A stretch of DNA of 64,000 bases from Methylobrevis albus (GTDB taxonomy: Bacteria > Pseudomonadota > Alphaproteobacteria > Rhizobiales > Pleomorphomonadaceae), in the NCBI RefSeq assembly GCF_015904235.1, contig NZ_JADZLT010000037.1:1-64000 (forward strand), read 5' to 3'. Numbering within the stretch: position 1 is the stretch's first letter; each line of letters opens with the position of its first letter. The notes under the pieces are model-generated. The model saw nothing but the letters and a program-made list of their open reading frames with translations. It had not been told where the DNA came from and ran no database searches. The translations under genes and the position numbers were made by a program. Of the stretch, positions 33,881-44,500 are shown piece by piece.

Positions 33881-35702
33881 CTCCCGGAAAGGCGTCGGCG
33901 ATCCGGGACGGGTCGGCGCGGGTGGCGGCGCCGTAGAGCGGGCTCGGCATGGTGACGTAGACGCCGGCGCCGTCGCGGGTTTCCAGTTCGTCGACGCCGC
34001 GGGCGCGCAGGCCGAGGTTCGCCTTGACGGCGATCACCGGGCTGTCGAGCAGCAGCCGGACGAAGCTGCGGCCGGGGCCGCGCAACGTGCTCGCCAGCGC
34101 CTCGAGGCGGCGGCCGAGCCGGGCGAGCAAAGCCGGTTCGTCGGCGAGACCGTCGGCCGCCATGCGGCTGACCACGGCGAAGAGCTGGTTGACGACGAGG
34201 TAGTAGGAGAATCGCCGGGCGATCTCGGCGTCGTCGAAGAACAGGCCGTCGATGGCGGCGAGATCCGGCAGCAGCCGGCACAGCGCGCCGCGCCGCTCGG
34301 CGGAGAGGTAGAAGCCCTGGTTGTCGCGGTAGAAGCCGCGGCTCGGGAAGCCGGCCGAGATGTCGACCAGCGTGTTCTGCTGGTGCGCCTCGAGCGCGAT
34401 GCCGTGCCGGTCATAGAGCCGGACCAGCGGATCGAGGGTGACGCCGAGATAGGCGTCGAACCAGGCAAGCGCCGCGCGGTCGCGGTGGATGCCGGCGCGC
34501 AGCGCGGCGCGCTCGACGCAGGCGGCGAGCCGGGAGCGCTCGCCGGGCAGCGGCTCGGCGGTGAGGGCGGCGACCATGGCGATGCCGTGCTCGGCGCCGC
34601 CGGTGAACGGGTTTTCGCGCAGGATGACCTCGAAGCCGCTCTCCGGCCGGTCGCCGAGCTCGACGGTCGCGAAGGCGATGTCGTGGATCACGGTGAAATT
34701 CGGCAGGTCGGCGGCGATGCCGGCGGAGCGGAACAGCCGCGCCATCGCGACGCCGGCGGCCAATTCGTGTCGGCGGCTGACGCGCAGCGAATTGGTGATC
34801 CGCACCGGCAGCGAGAACTTCAGCATCAGCCGCTGCTCGGCGCTGTAGACGGTGCGCACCGAGGAGGTGGCGGTGAAGGCCGGGCCGGCGGGGCCGAGGG
34901 CGCGGATGCGGCCGGCGGCGAGGCGCGCTGCGACCTCGGGATCGAGCCGCAGCGCCTCGGCCTGCAGCGGGTGCGCCGGCAGCAGGATCTCGGCCGGTCC
35001 CGCGCCGAGGCTGCCGGCCGCGTCGCCGAGCAGGTCGGCGAGCAGGGCGGTCGCGGGGCGGTTGGCGGCGGACTCCTCGCGGATCAGCGCCCGGTCGACG
35101 GCGAACCAGGCGAGCTGGAACCGGCCGCCGCCCTCGGGGGCGTAGACCTTCTCCTGCCAGAAGCTGAGCCCGTCGCGGCTCTTCGGCGCCGGGTGCATGA
35201 AGTGGCCGAAGGCGAGCGCCTGCTCGGCGGCGATGAACGGCGCGTCGTCGCACGGCGCCGGGCAGCGGCCGAGCGCCCGCGCCATGGCGCGGCAGCTGTC
35301 GATCAGCCGGGCGACGAGGTCGAGTTCGGTCGCCCGGTCGCCGGCACCGGCCGCACCGTAGAGTTCGTGCGCGAGCGCGAGCACGGCGGTCACCGGCTCG
35401 ACCGGCCGCCACTCGGCGGCGTCCGGGGCTTTCGCCCAGATGCGGCCGAAGCGGAGCGGGCCGCAGGCGGACCAGCCGATGAGTTCGGCGCGCAGCACCA
35501 GGTGCGAACGGGCAGCGCTCCACTCGATCGCCGGGGCGATCGCGCCGCCGTCCAGCGCGTGCATCACCCGGCGGCCGGCGTCGACCTCGCGCAGGTAGCA
35601 GTTGGCGAAGCTGCGGAAGGTGGCGCCTTCGGCGATCGCCGTGGCGCTGGCAACGGGGTCTGGCGGCAGGGCGGACTCGGACACGGGGGCAGCCCTCGGC
35701 AT
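33861..35702 (-). CDS. asbA: AsbA-like NRPS-independent siderophore synthetase
   Basis: The product is 613 residues, IucA/IucC family. It parallels Bacillus AsbA along its length: F-R-S-F-A-N-C-Y-L-R-E near the start, A-E-Q-A-L-A-F-G-H-F-M-H-P-A-P-K-S-R-D-G, L-P-A-H-P-L-Q-A-E, T-S-S-V-R-T-V-Y then L-K-F-S-L-P-V-R-I-T-N-S-L-R, S-G-F-E-V-I-L-R-E-N-P-F, A-L-E-A-H-Q-Q-N-T-L-V and R-D-N-Q-G-F-Y. It would condense citrate with (dihydroxybenzoyl-)spermidine. Starts at 35702 or a GTG at 35684 both suit. It leads the biosynthetic operon. Confidence 0.92.
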   Translation of the reverse strand: MPRAAPVSESALPPDPVASATAIAEGATFRSFANCYLREVDAGRRVMHALDGGAIAPAIEWSAARSHLVLRAELIGWSACGPLRFGRIWAKAPDAAEWRPVEPVTAVLALAHELYGAAGAGDRATELDLVARLIDSCRAMARALGRCPAPCDDAPFIAAEQALAFGHFMHPAPKSRDGLSFWQEKVYAPEGGGRFQLAWFAVDRALIREESAANRPATALLADLLGDAAGSLGAGPAEILLPAHPLQAEALRLDPEVAARLAAGRIRALGPAGPAFTATSSVRTVYSAEQRLMLKFSLPVRITNSLRVSRRHELAAGVAMARLFRSAGIAADLPNFTVIHDIAFATVELGDRPESGFEVILRENPFTGGAEHGIAMVAALTAEPLPGERSRLAACVERAALRAGIHRDRAALAWFDAYLGVTLDPLVRLYDRHGIALEAHQQNTLVDISAGFPSRGFYRDNQGFYLSAERRGALCRLLPDLAAIDGLFFDDAEIARRFSYYLVVNQLFAVVSRMAADGLADEPALLARLGRRLEALASTLRGPGRSFVRLLLDSPVIAVKANLGLRARGVDELETRDGAGVYVTMPSPLYGAATRADPSRIADAFPGGARAIA

Positions 35703-35796
35703 GGACGAACGGGCGCGCCGCCGGAGAAAGGTCCGGGCGCAGCGGTCGTCGGCAGGCGTTGCGGCGAAGTCGGATCGGTTCGGAAACGCGGCCGCG

Positions 35797-36084
35797 TCAG
35801 GCGGCTTTGGCCCAGGCGAGCGGTTTGGGCTCGCGGAAGGCAAAGCGCATCAGGTGCGATTCCAGCACCTCTTCGCCCTGGCCGAGGGCGTCGGGGTCGG
35901 CGGCGGCAACCGTGATGTCGAGGCCGGCGTCATCGGCGGCGAGCGTCACGGTGAACTCGGCGAAGCGGCAGACGCCGTTGTCGTCACCGTGCTCGACCTC
36001 GATGCGGTGGCCGAAGTGCTTGCAGAGGCGCGTCAGGTAGCTGCGGCCGTCGGTGGTCGCGAAACGGGCGGTCGATTGGGGCAT
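35797..36084 (-). CDS. DUF2218-family small protein
   Basis: The product is 95 residues: A-R-F-A-T-T-D-G-R-S-Y-L-T-R-L-C-K-H-F-G-H-R near the N-terminus, then a beta-rich body and an F-R-E-P end, as in DUF2218. These small proteins often sit beside TonB receptor and siderophore genes; the molecular role is unknown. It lies between the receptor and asbA on the same strand with no close overlap. Confidence 0.85.
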   Translation of the reverse strand: MPQSTARFATTDGRSYLTRLCKHFGHRIEVEHGDDNGVCRFAEFTVTLAADDAGLDITVAAADPDALGQGEEVLESHLMRFAFREPKPLAWAKAA

Positions 36085-36189
36085 GCCGGATCCCTCGCGT
36101 TGCGGTGTGTCGGTGTTGTCGCCGGCCGCCCCCCTCAGCGTCCGGCCGTCTGCCCCGGTCGTCGTGCCCGGCGCACCGGGCCCGGTGAT

Positions 36190-36217
36190 GCCGGGGGGCG
36201 GGGCATCACCCCCCGGC
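36190..36217 (-). terminator. GC-rich hairpin downstream of the TonB receptor gene
   Basis: GCCGGGGGG and CCCCCCGGC form a 9-bp stem with a 10-base loop, starting 10 bases after the receptor stop in the direction of transcription. No T-tract follows, so it may only lower expression of the asb genes relative to the receptor. Confidence 0.5.
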
Positions 36218-36226
36218 AGGCCGGCC

Positions 36227-38188
36227 TCAGAAGACCTTCTTCGCCGAGACGAAGAAGCTGCGGCCGGGTTCGAGCAGCTGGTTCAGCGAGTCGTACTCGC
36301 CGCCGTAGGTGCCGCGGTCGGCATAGGCGGTGTCGAAGATGTTGTTGGCCTCGAGGCGCAGCGTCAGGCCCTCGACGATCTCCGGCTCGTATTCGAGGAA
36401 CAGGCTGACCACCTCGTAGCCCTTCAGCTCCTTGGTGGCGTCGTCGGCGCCGATCGGGCCGTCGTAGTCGAGCGCCATGTCGAGGCTGGCGCCGAAGGTG
36501 AGGTTCCACGGCGCATAGGTGTGCTGGGCGGTGAGCGCGATGACCTGGCCGAGCGGCGCGCCGAAGTCGAGCGCCTCGTAGCTGCCGGTGGCGCCGCCGT
36601 TCACCTCGATGCGGGTGTTCGAATAGGTCGCCTTGATCGAGCCGCCGTCCCAGTTGAAGCCGGCGCCGATGTTGAAGCCCTGGCTGACGAAGTCGGCGGT
36701 GCGCTGGCCGCTGCGGGCGTCGTCGAAGTCGGAGCGGAACACCGACGCCTCGAGCAGCCAGCGATCCGGCCGGTATTCGAAGCCGACGACGACGTTGCCG
36801 GCGCGCACCGAATCGAGCTCGTCGTAGGTCCAGCTCGGCAGGAAGATGTAGTTGTCCTCGACGGCGACGCCGCCGAACACGTTGGAATAGCCGGCCTTCA
36901 GGAACAGGTCGTCGACCACTTCGTAGCGGCCGGAGATGTTGCCGCTGAAGCCGGAGAAATCGTCCTCGAAGCCGCCGATGCCCTCGAAGCGCTGCCAGTC
37001 GAAACGGCCGCCGAAGGAGACGTCGAAGCGCTCGGTGACCTCGATGCGGTCCTGCAGGTAGACGCCGAGGTTGAGCGACGTCTCCTCGAGCCCGTCCGGC
37101 GCCGACAGGCCGGTGTAGGTGCCGGTGCGGTCGGTGAGGTCGACGCCGGCGGTCAGCGCATGGGTGTCGCTGAAGTTGAAGGTGTTCTCGACCTTGGCCG
37201 AGAAGGTGTCGGAGAGGCCGCGGCTGTCGTCCGGATCCGGAATGCGGACGTCGTTGCGGCTGTAGCCGATGACGACGGTCGGATCCCAGAAGCCTTCCGG
37301 CTCGGTCGCCTCGTAGCGGAACGAATAGCTCTGGCGGTCGGTGTCGTAGACGCGCAGTTCCGGCACCGGGCGGCCGCCGATGACGCCGCCGAAGTTGGCG
37401 CGGTAGCGACGCAGCGCGTCGTCGATCATGCGCTCGCCGGAGAGCTCGACCCGGTGGCCGTCGGCCTCGTAGGCGCCCTTGAGCAGGAAGCTCTGCAGGT
37501 CGGCGGCGGTGCCACGGATGGTGTCGCCGTTGCCGTCCTCGTAGTTGTCGCCCTTGGCGTTCTTGACGTAGCCGAGGCCCTCGAAGCCGCCGTGGCGGCC
37601 ATAGGCACTGAGGATCTGCGAAAAGGTGCGCCCGTTGCTGTCGTAGCCGAGCACGCCATAGGCGCCGAAGTCGTCACCCTCGTCGAGCAGGTCGCCGACG
37701 TCGACGGTCTCAAACAGGACCGAGCCGGCGAGCGCCCCCGGGCCGGCGTCGGCGGGGGCGACGGTCGGGTCGACGCGCACCGCCTTCAGCAGGCCGGGAT
37801 CGATCGCGTTGGCCGAGGTGTGGTGGAAGGCGCGGTTGTTCTGCGGCACGCCGTCGATGGTGACGGCGAGGTTGAGGATGTCGATGCCGTTGACGAAGAT
37901 CTTCTGGGCGAGCGGGATCGCGCCGCCGACGGTGACCGAGGCGTCGCCGGCGAACAGGCTCTTCAGGTCGCCGAGCGCGTTGTCCTCGACCGTCTCGCCG
38001 TCGATGGTGATCGAGTTGGCGCGGTCCGCCGCGCCGGCATGCTTGTCGTCGGTTCCACCTGCTTCCACCGTAATCGGCGCGAGCTCGATGGTTTCCTGCT
38101 GCACGTCCTGCGCTTTCGCGGCCATGGTGAAGGCAGACAGGATGGCGATCGATGCCGCCGTGGTGCGGAAATCTATCGAAAGACTCAT
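36227..38188 (-). CDS. TonB-dependent siderophore receptor
   Basis: The product is 653 residues. A signal peptide ends near residue 26 (A-A-K-A). The plug follows, with I-E-L-A-P-I-T-V-E-A-G as the likely TonB-box area, I-D-G-V-P-Q-N-N-R-A-F-H-H and a G-P-G-A-L-A-G-S-V-L-F-E-T-V strand. The beta barrel makes up the rest and the protein ends in Phe, as outer-membrane proteins do. The plug lacks the canonical R-G-F... G-x-P signature of FepA, which leaves the ligand open; the neighbouring asb and importer genes make ferric petrobactin the best guess. The AT-rich region upstream is likely iron-regulated. Confidence 0.92.
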   Translation of the reverse strand: MSLSIDFRTTAASIAILSAFTMAAKAQDVQQETIELAPITVEAGGTDDKHAGAADRANSITIDGETVEDNALGDLKSLFAGDASVTVGGAIPLAQKIFVNGIDILNLAVTIDGVPQNNRAFHHTSANAIDPGLLKAVRVDPTVAPADAGPGALAGSVLFETVDVGDLLDEGDDFGAYGVLGYDSNGRTFSQILSAYGRHGGFEGLGYVKNAKGDNYEDGNGDTIRGTAADLQSFLLKGAYEADGHRVELSGERMIDDALRRYRANFGGVIGGRPVPELRVYDTDRQSYSFRYEATEPEGFWDPTVVIGYSRNDVRIPDPDDSRGLSDTFSAKVENTFNFSDTHALTAGVDLTDRTGTYTGLSAPDGLEETSLNLGVYLQDRIEVTERFDVSFGGRFDWQRFEGIGGFEDDFSGFSGNISGRYEVVDDLFLKAGYSNVFGGVAVEDNYIFLPSWTYDELDSVRAGNVVVGFEYRPDRWLLEASVFRSDFDDARSGQRTADFVSQGFNIGAGFNWDGGSIKATYSNTRIEVNGGATGSYEALDFGAPLGQVIALTAQHTYAPWNLTFGASLDMALDYDGPIGADDATKELKGYEVVSLFLEYEPEIVEGLTLRLEANNIFDTAYADRGTYGGEYDSLNQLLEPGRSFFVSAKKVF

Positions 38189-38571
38189 GGATTACGGTTC
38201 CGCGACAGGGGTCCTGAACGCGCGGCGACGTGTTGCTGTCGAAGATCGATCGATCACTCGGCAGAGGTCCGTCGCCGCAATTGCGACGCACTCATAACCG
38301 ATGCGCAGCGGCCCCGCAATAATCTTGACTATAAAATACCACTTTTAAAACCCCCCGAAATTTCGGGGGCAATGCGGAGTGCGACGTCGGGTGCCGCGGC
38401 CCGGAAGGTCGGCGATCGTCGGGCTGCGGGCGCGCCGCCGCGCCGGCCGATGCGGTGTCGACGGTTTCAATCCTGGGTGGATGTGCGTCGGAAAGTCGTG
38501 CGCCCGGGCGGCAAGGGGTCTTCTTAACCATCGGAATCGTTGCTAGACTCGGCGACGGAGGGGCATTGACG
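38189..38571. promoter_or_regulatory. Divergent intergenic region between the TonB receptor and the helicase operon
   Basis: This 383-base gap has an AT-rich core at about 38317-38365 that stands out in this genome. It includes TTGACTATAAAAT on the plus strand (TATAGTCAA on the minus) and a palindrome at 38352-38369. An iron-responsive promoter for the receptor is expected here, but I could not match a clean Fur, Irr or RirA consensus. GGAGGGG at 38556-38562 serves the helicase gene. Confidence 0.5.
38352..38369. promoter_or_regulatory. Perfect 18-bp palindrome in the AT-rich patch
   Basis: CCCCCGAAA-TTTCGGGGG is an exact dyad. Read on the minus strand it is followed by GTTTTAAAA and so resembles a terminator; it could equally be an operator for either divergent gene. 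Confidence 0.5.
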
Positions 38572-41500
38572 ATGCAGATGGCCGAGGGAGACGTTCCGCA
38601 AGACGAGACGATCGCAGCCGGTAACAGGACAGAAGGTCTGGTGGTCGTCGCCGATGTCGCCGCCGGCTTTACCTATGCGTCCTACCAGAATGCGATCCCG
38701 GTGATCCGTTCGATCCTCGTCGAAAACAGCTCCGGTCTGACGATCGAGACCTGCAGGCTCGAGCTGACATCTTCGCCGGCCTTCCTGCGGCCCAAGACCT
38801 GGACCATCGACCGGCTGGCGCCCGGCGACAGCCTCACGTTGAGCGACCGCAAGGTCGAACTCGACGCCGGCTATCTCGCGGGCCTCAACGAGGCGGAGCG
38901 CGGCGAGATTACGCTGCGCCTGGTCACGGCCGGCGAGGTGCTGCACGAGCAGCGCATCGCGGTGCGGCTGGTCGCCCGCGACGAATGGGGCGGCGTCGCC
39001 GACATGGCGCAACTGCTGCCGGCCTTCGTGATGCCGAACGATCCCGCCGTCGCCGCGATCCTGCGCGCGGCCGCCGACCGGCTCGCCGCGCACGGGCACC
39101 AGAGCGCCCTCGACGGCTACCAGTCAGGCAGCCCGCAGCGCGCGTTCCTGATCGCAGCCGCCGTCTACTCGGCGATCGCCGGCCTCGGACTGCACTATGC
39201 CGAGCCGCCGGCGAGCTTCGAGCGGCGCGGCCAGAAGGTGCGCCGGCCGGGCACGATCCTCGACGAGCGGCTGGCGACCTGCCTCGACACCACGCTGCTG
39301 TTCGCCGCCGCGCTGGAGGCCGCCGGTCTCAACCCGGTGGTGCTGCTGTTCGAAGGTCACGCCGCCGTCGGCGTCTGGCTGGCGAAGCGCACGTTTCCGA
39401 GTGCGATCGAGCCGGACGCGATGGAGGTGCGCAAGGCGCTGGCGCTGCGCGAGCTGATCGTGTTCGAGACGACGGGTGTGACGCATCGCCCGGCGATGAC
39501 GCTGGAGGCGGCGCAGCAGGCGCTCGACCGCCGCATCGGTGACGACGACGCCCGGGCCTTCCTCGCCGCGATCGACGTGCGGCGCGCGCGCAGCGGCGGC
39601 ATCACGCCGCTCGCCTCGCACGCCCCCGCGCAGGGCGGCGCCACCGACGACGCCGCGCCCGTCGCCGAGCTGCCGCTGCCCGCCGCGCCCGGCTTCGACG
39701 ACCTGCCGGCCGAGCCGGCCGAGGTGAAGCCGACCACGGCGGCGGGCCGCATCGACCGCTGGCAGAAGAAGCTGCTCGACCTGACGCTGCGCAACCGGCT
39801 GCTCAACTTCCCCGATTCGAAGAAGTCGATCCCGTTCCTCTGCACCGACGTCGGCTTCCTCGAGGACCGGCTGGCGAAGGGCGCGGCGATCCGGGTGATC
39901 TCGCTGCCCGAGCAGAACCCACTCGGCGAGCGCGACCCGGCGCTCTACCGCGACGTGCACGGCCGCGACCTGCAGCGCGGCTTCGTCGCCGAAGCGCTGC
40001 AACGCGACGAACTGCCCTCGCCGCTGGAGCCGCGCCAGCTCGAGGCGCGACTCGTCGAGCTCCACCGCCAGGTGCGCAACGATTTTGCCGAGGGCGGCGC
40101 GAACACGCTGTTCCTCGCGGTGGGCTTCCTGCGCTGGAAGAAGAAGCCGGCGGACGAGCGCAGCTACCGGGCGCCGCTGCTACTCGTGCCGGTGAAGCTC
40201 GAACGGCGCAGCGCGAGCTCGCGCTTCACCATCCGCTTCCACGAGGACGAGCCGCGCTTCAACGCGACGCTGCTGCAGTTCCTCGACCGCGAGTTCGACC
40301 TGAAGCTCACCTCGCTCGGCGGCGAACTGCCGACCGACGACAACGGCGTCGACGTGCCGAAGCTGCTCGGGCAGGTGCGCCAGGCGATCCGCGACGTGCC
40401 CGGCATGGAGGTGGTCGACGAGACCGCGCTGTCGACGTTCTCGTTCGCCAAATTCCTGATGTGGAAGGACCTCGTCGAGCGCACCGACGCGCTGCGGCAG
40501 AACCGGGTAGTGCGCCATTTGATCGATACGCCCGAGCAGGCCTTCGCGGGGCCCGAGGGCGCGGCGCCGTTCCGCGAGGGGTACGAGATCGACCGCGCCT
40601 ATGCGCCGGCCGACATCATCTGCCTGCTGCCGTCGGATTCGTCGCAGACCGCCGCCAGCCTCGCCGCGGCGGAAGGGCGCGACTTCGTCATCGTCGGCCC
40701 GCCGGGCACCGGCAAGAGCCAGACGATCGCCAATATGATCGCCAACTGCCTCGGGGTCGGCAAGACGGTGCTGTTCGTCGCCGAAAAGACCGCCGCGCTC
40801 GACGTCGTCAACCGCCGGCTGCGCGAGCACGGTCTCGGCGACCAGTGCATCGAGCTGCATTCGAACAAGGCCGACCGGAAGCATTTCCTCGCCCAGCTGA
40901 AGGCGGCATGGGAAAACGGCGGCACGGGCGATGCGTCGGCCTGGGTTGCGGTCAACGAGCGGCTGCGGCTGCGCCGCGACCAGCTCAACGCCTATGTCGA
41001 GGCGCTGCACCGGCGCTATCCGAACGGCTGGACGCCCTATCTCGCGCTCGGGCGGGCGCTGAAGGACGCCGGGCAGCCGGCGCCGCAGCTCGGCTGGCCG
41101 GACGGGCGCGCGCCGGACGAGGCGGCCTTGCGCGAACTCGAGGATCTCGCCGCCGAACTTGGCCTCGTCTTCGCGTCGGTCGACCGGCAGCCGGCGCTGG
41201 ACCTCGTCGACCAGGAGGAATGGAGCTCAAGCTGGCAGGAGGCGCTGCTCGGCGCGGCGCAGTCGCTGAAGAACGCGGCCGACCTGCTCGCGGGTGCGGC
41301 CGAGGGGCTGCTCGGCGTGCTCGGCCTGACGCCGCAGGACCGGGCGGCACCGGTGTCGCTTGCGGCGCTCGCCGGCCTTGCCGAGGCGCTCGCCGCGGCC
41401 CGCGGGCGCGATATCTCGGTCGCCTTCAACCGGGACTTTGCCACCTCCGCCGCCGAACTCGCCGAACTCGAGAGCTCGATCGGCGTCTACCGCGCCACAG

Positions 41501-44500
41501 AGCGGGGGCTCGCCGCCGGCTACGGGATCGCCGCCGTCCGCGCGCTCGACATCGACGCGCTGGAGGCCGAATGGCGCGCGGCGAACGACAGCTTCTGGCC
41601 GATGTCGATCTTCGCCCGGCGCAAGGCGCGCCAGCTGCTGCAGGCCGAGGCCGCGCGCGGCGAGGTGGATCCGGACCGCGACCTGCCGCTGCTTCGGCGG
41701 ATGAAGGACTGCCTCGCCGCGATCGACGCGAGCCCGCTCGGCACCAAGCCGCTGCCGATCCGTGGCCTCGATACCGACATCGCCGCGGTCGCCGCGCTGC
41801 TCGCCCTCGCCGAGGGCCTCCGCACTGCGCTGCGCGCGCCGGGCTGGGGGCAGGAAGGCGTCGGCGCAGTGATCCGGGCGGTGGCGCCGTGCCTGCCGGG
41901 GAGCGCAGAACCCGACCGGGTTCGCGCGGCGGGCGACCGGCTGCTCGCGTGCCTGCGTGGCTTCGAGGCGGCGAGCCGCGGCTTCGGCGATCTCGCCGGC
42001 CGCGAGGTCGCCGCCTGCGCCACGGGGGCGGAGGCCGCGGCGCTCGGCGAGACGCTGGGCGAGCTGATCGCGGCGCGCGCGCTTTTGCGCGACTGGACGG
42101 CGTGGTGCCGCGTGCGCAACGCTGCGCTCGGGCGCCATCTCGGCGGCCTCGTCGACGCGCTTGGCGACGGCACGATCCGGCCGGACGCGGCGCGCGCGGC
42201 GTTCCGGCTCGGCTACGCGCGTTGGTGGCTGCCGCAGGTGCTCGACGGCGACCCGGTGTTGCGCGATTTCCGCCGCTTCCAGCACGAGAACGCGATCAAG
42301 GATTTTCGCGAGATCGACGATCTGGTGCGCACCCATGCGACCGGCCGGGTGCTGAGCGCCATCGCGCACGGGCTGCCGCCGGTGCAGGGCGTGCCGCGCA
42401 ACTCCGAACTCGGGTTGCTGCGCCACCAGATGGAGTTGCAGCGCCCGAGCCAGACGATCCGTGACATGATCGGGCGGATGCCGCAGAGCTTCCCGAAGCT
42501 CGCGCCGTGCATGCTGATGTCGCCGCTGTCGATCGCGCAGTACCTGCCGTCCAACCAGGCGCTGTTCGACGTGGTGATCTTCGACGAGGCGTCGCAGATC
42601 ACCACGTGGGATGCCGTTGGGGCGATTGCGCGGGCGCGGCAGACGATCATCGTCGGCGACCCGAAGCAGCTGCCGCCGACCAACTTCTTCGGCCGCAACG
42701 AGGAGGAGGGCGACGAGGTCGCCGACCACGAGAAGGACCTCGAGAGCATCCTCGACGAGGCGAAAGCCTCGGGCATCCCGGTGCGCGACCTGCGCTGGCA
42801 CTACCGCAGCCGCAGCGAGTCGCTGATCGCCTTCTCGAACCATCACTACTACGAGAACCGGCTGGTGACGTTCCCCTCGCCGGCCGTCGACGACAAGGCG
42901 GTGTTCCTGCGCAAGGTGGCCAACGGCGTCTACGACCGCGGCAAGAGCCGCACCAACCGGATCGAGGCCGAGGCGGTGGCGCGCGAGGCGGTGACGCGGA
43001 TGAAGGGCTGGCTGGCGCTGCCCGAGAAGAGCCGGCCGACGCTCGGGGTCATCACCTTCAACAGCCAGCAGCAGTCGCTGATCCTCGACCTGCTCGACGC
43101 GGCGCGGCGCGACGATCCGGCGCTCGAATGGTTCTTCGCCGAGGAGCGGATCGAGCCGGCGATCGTCAAGAACCTCGAGAACGTGCAGGGCGACGAGCGC
43201 GACGTGATCCTGTTCTCGATCACCTTTGCGAAGGACGCCGCCGGCAAGCTCGCAATGGATTTCGGCGCGCTCAACCGCAGCGGCGGCGAGCGGCGGCTCA
43301 ACGTCGCCGTGACGCGGGCGCGGCAGGAACTGCTGGTGTTCTCCGGCATCACCGCCGACCTGATCGATCCGTCGCGGACCAAGGCCGTCGCCGTCCGGCA
43401 CCTGAAGACGTTCCTCGACTATGCCGAGCGCGGCGCGATCGCGCTGCCCGCCGAGGACCGAGGCTCGGTCGGCGGCTTCGAATCGCCGTTCGAGGAGGCG
43501 GTCGCGGCGGAGCTCGCGCGACGCGGCTGGGACGTCGTGCCCCAGATCGGCATCTCCGGCTTCCGCGTCGACCTCGGCGTCCGCCACCCCGACCTGCCCG
43601 GCGCCTATCTCGCCGGTATCGAGTGCGACGGCGCCACCTATCACGGCTCGGCGACGGCGCGGGACCGCGACAAGGTGCGCGAGCAGGTGCTGCGCGGGCT
43701 CGGCTGGAACATCCTGCGCGTCTGGTCGACCGACTGGTGGTTCGACGCCATCGGCTGTGCGGCCCGGCTGCATGCCGGGCTCGACGCGCTGCTCGCCGAA
43801 AGCCGGGCCCGCCGCGACGCCGAACAGACCAACATCGAGGTGCATTGGGACATGGGACACGAAGTCGAGGACATCCCCGAAATTCGCGACGAGGACGCCA
43901 TCGTGCCGGTGGCGGAGGCTCCGCCGCCGGCCGTCGTCGCCGCGGCCGAACGGGTGGCGATCGAGGGGCCCGGCGCGCCGGCCGAGGCGCAACTCAGGGC
44001 GGCCCCGTCCGCCCCGGCGCCGGTCGGCGAGGACGCGGCGCAGCTCTACCGGATCACCGACCTCTCCGGCTTTGCCGCCGATCCCGACGCGTTCCACGAG
44101 CTGCGCTACCGCAACATCCTGCAGGCGATGATCGACGCGGTGATGGAAACGGAAAGCCCGCTGCGCACCGACGTGCTCGCCCAGCGCATCTCCCGGGTGC
44201 ACGGCTGGCTGCGCACCGGCGGGCGGATCCGCGAGCGGATCGAGCTCCATCTGAAGACGCTCGACCGGACCCAGGAATCGAGCGGCGAATTCGTCTGGAA
44301 GCCGGGCAGCGTCTCGGATATCGCTGCCTACAGACCGCCGGCGACCGAGGAGGCGCGCCGACCGGTCGCCGACATCCCGCTGGCCGAACTCGCCGCCGTC
44401 GCGCTCAGCCATCCGGGCCTGCTCGATCAGTCGGACCCCGCGCGGGAACTGGCGCGGCTGCTCGGCGTCGAGCGGCTCGCGGCGGTGTCGCGGGCCCGGC

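Noticed and set aside
36227..38188. Haem receptor instead of siderophore receptor
   Set aside because: The link to asb genes and a siderophore-type importer favours a siderophore; no haem-use genes are near, though the plug motif alone does not decide it.
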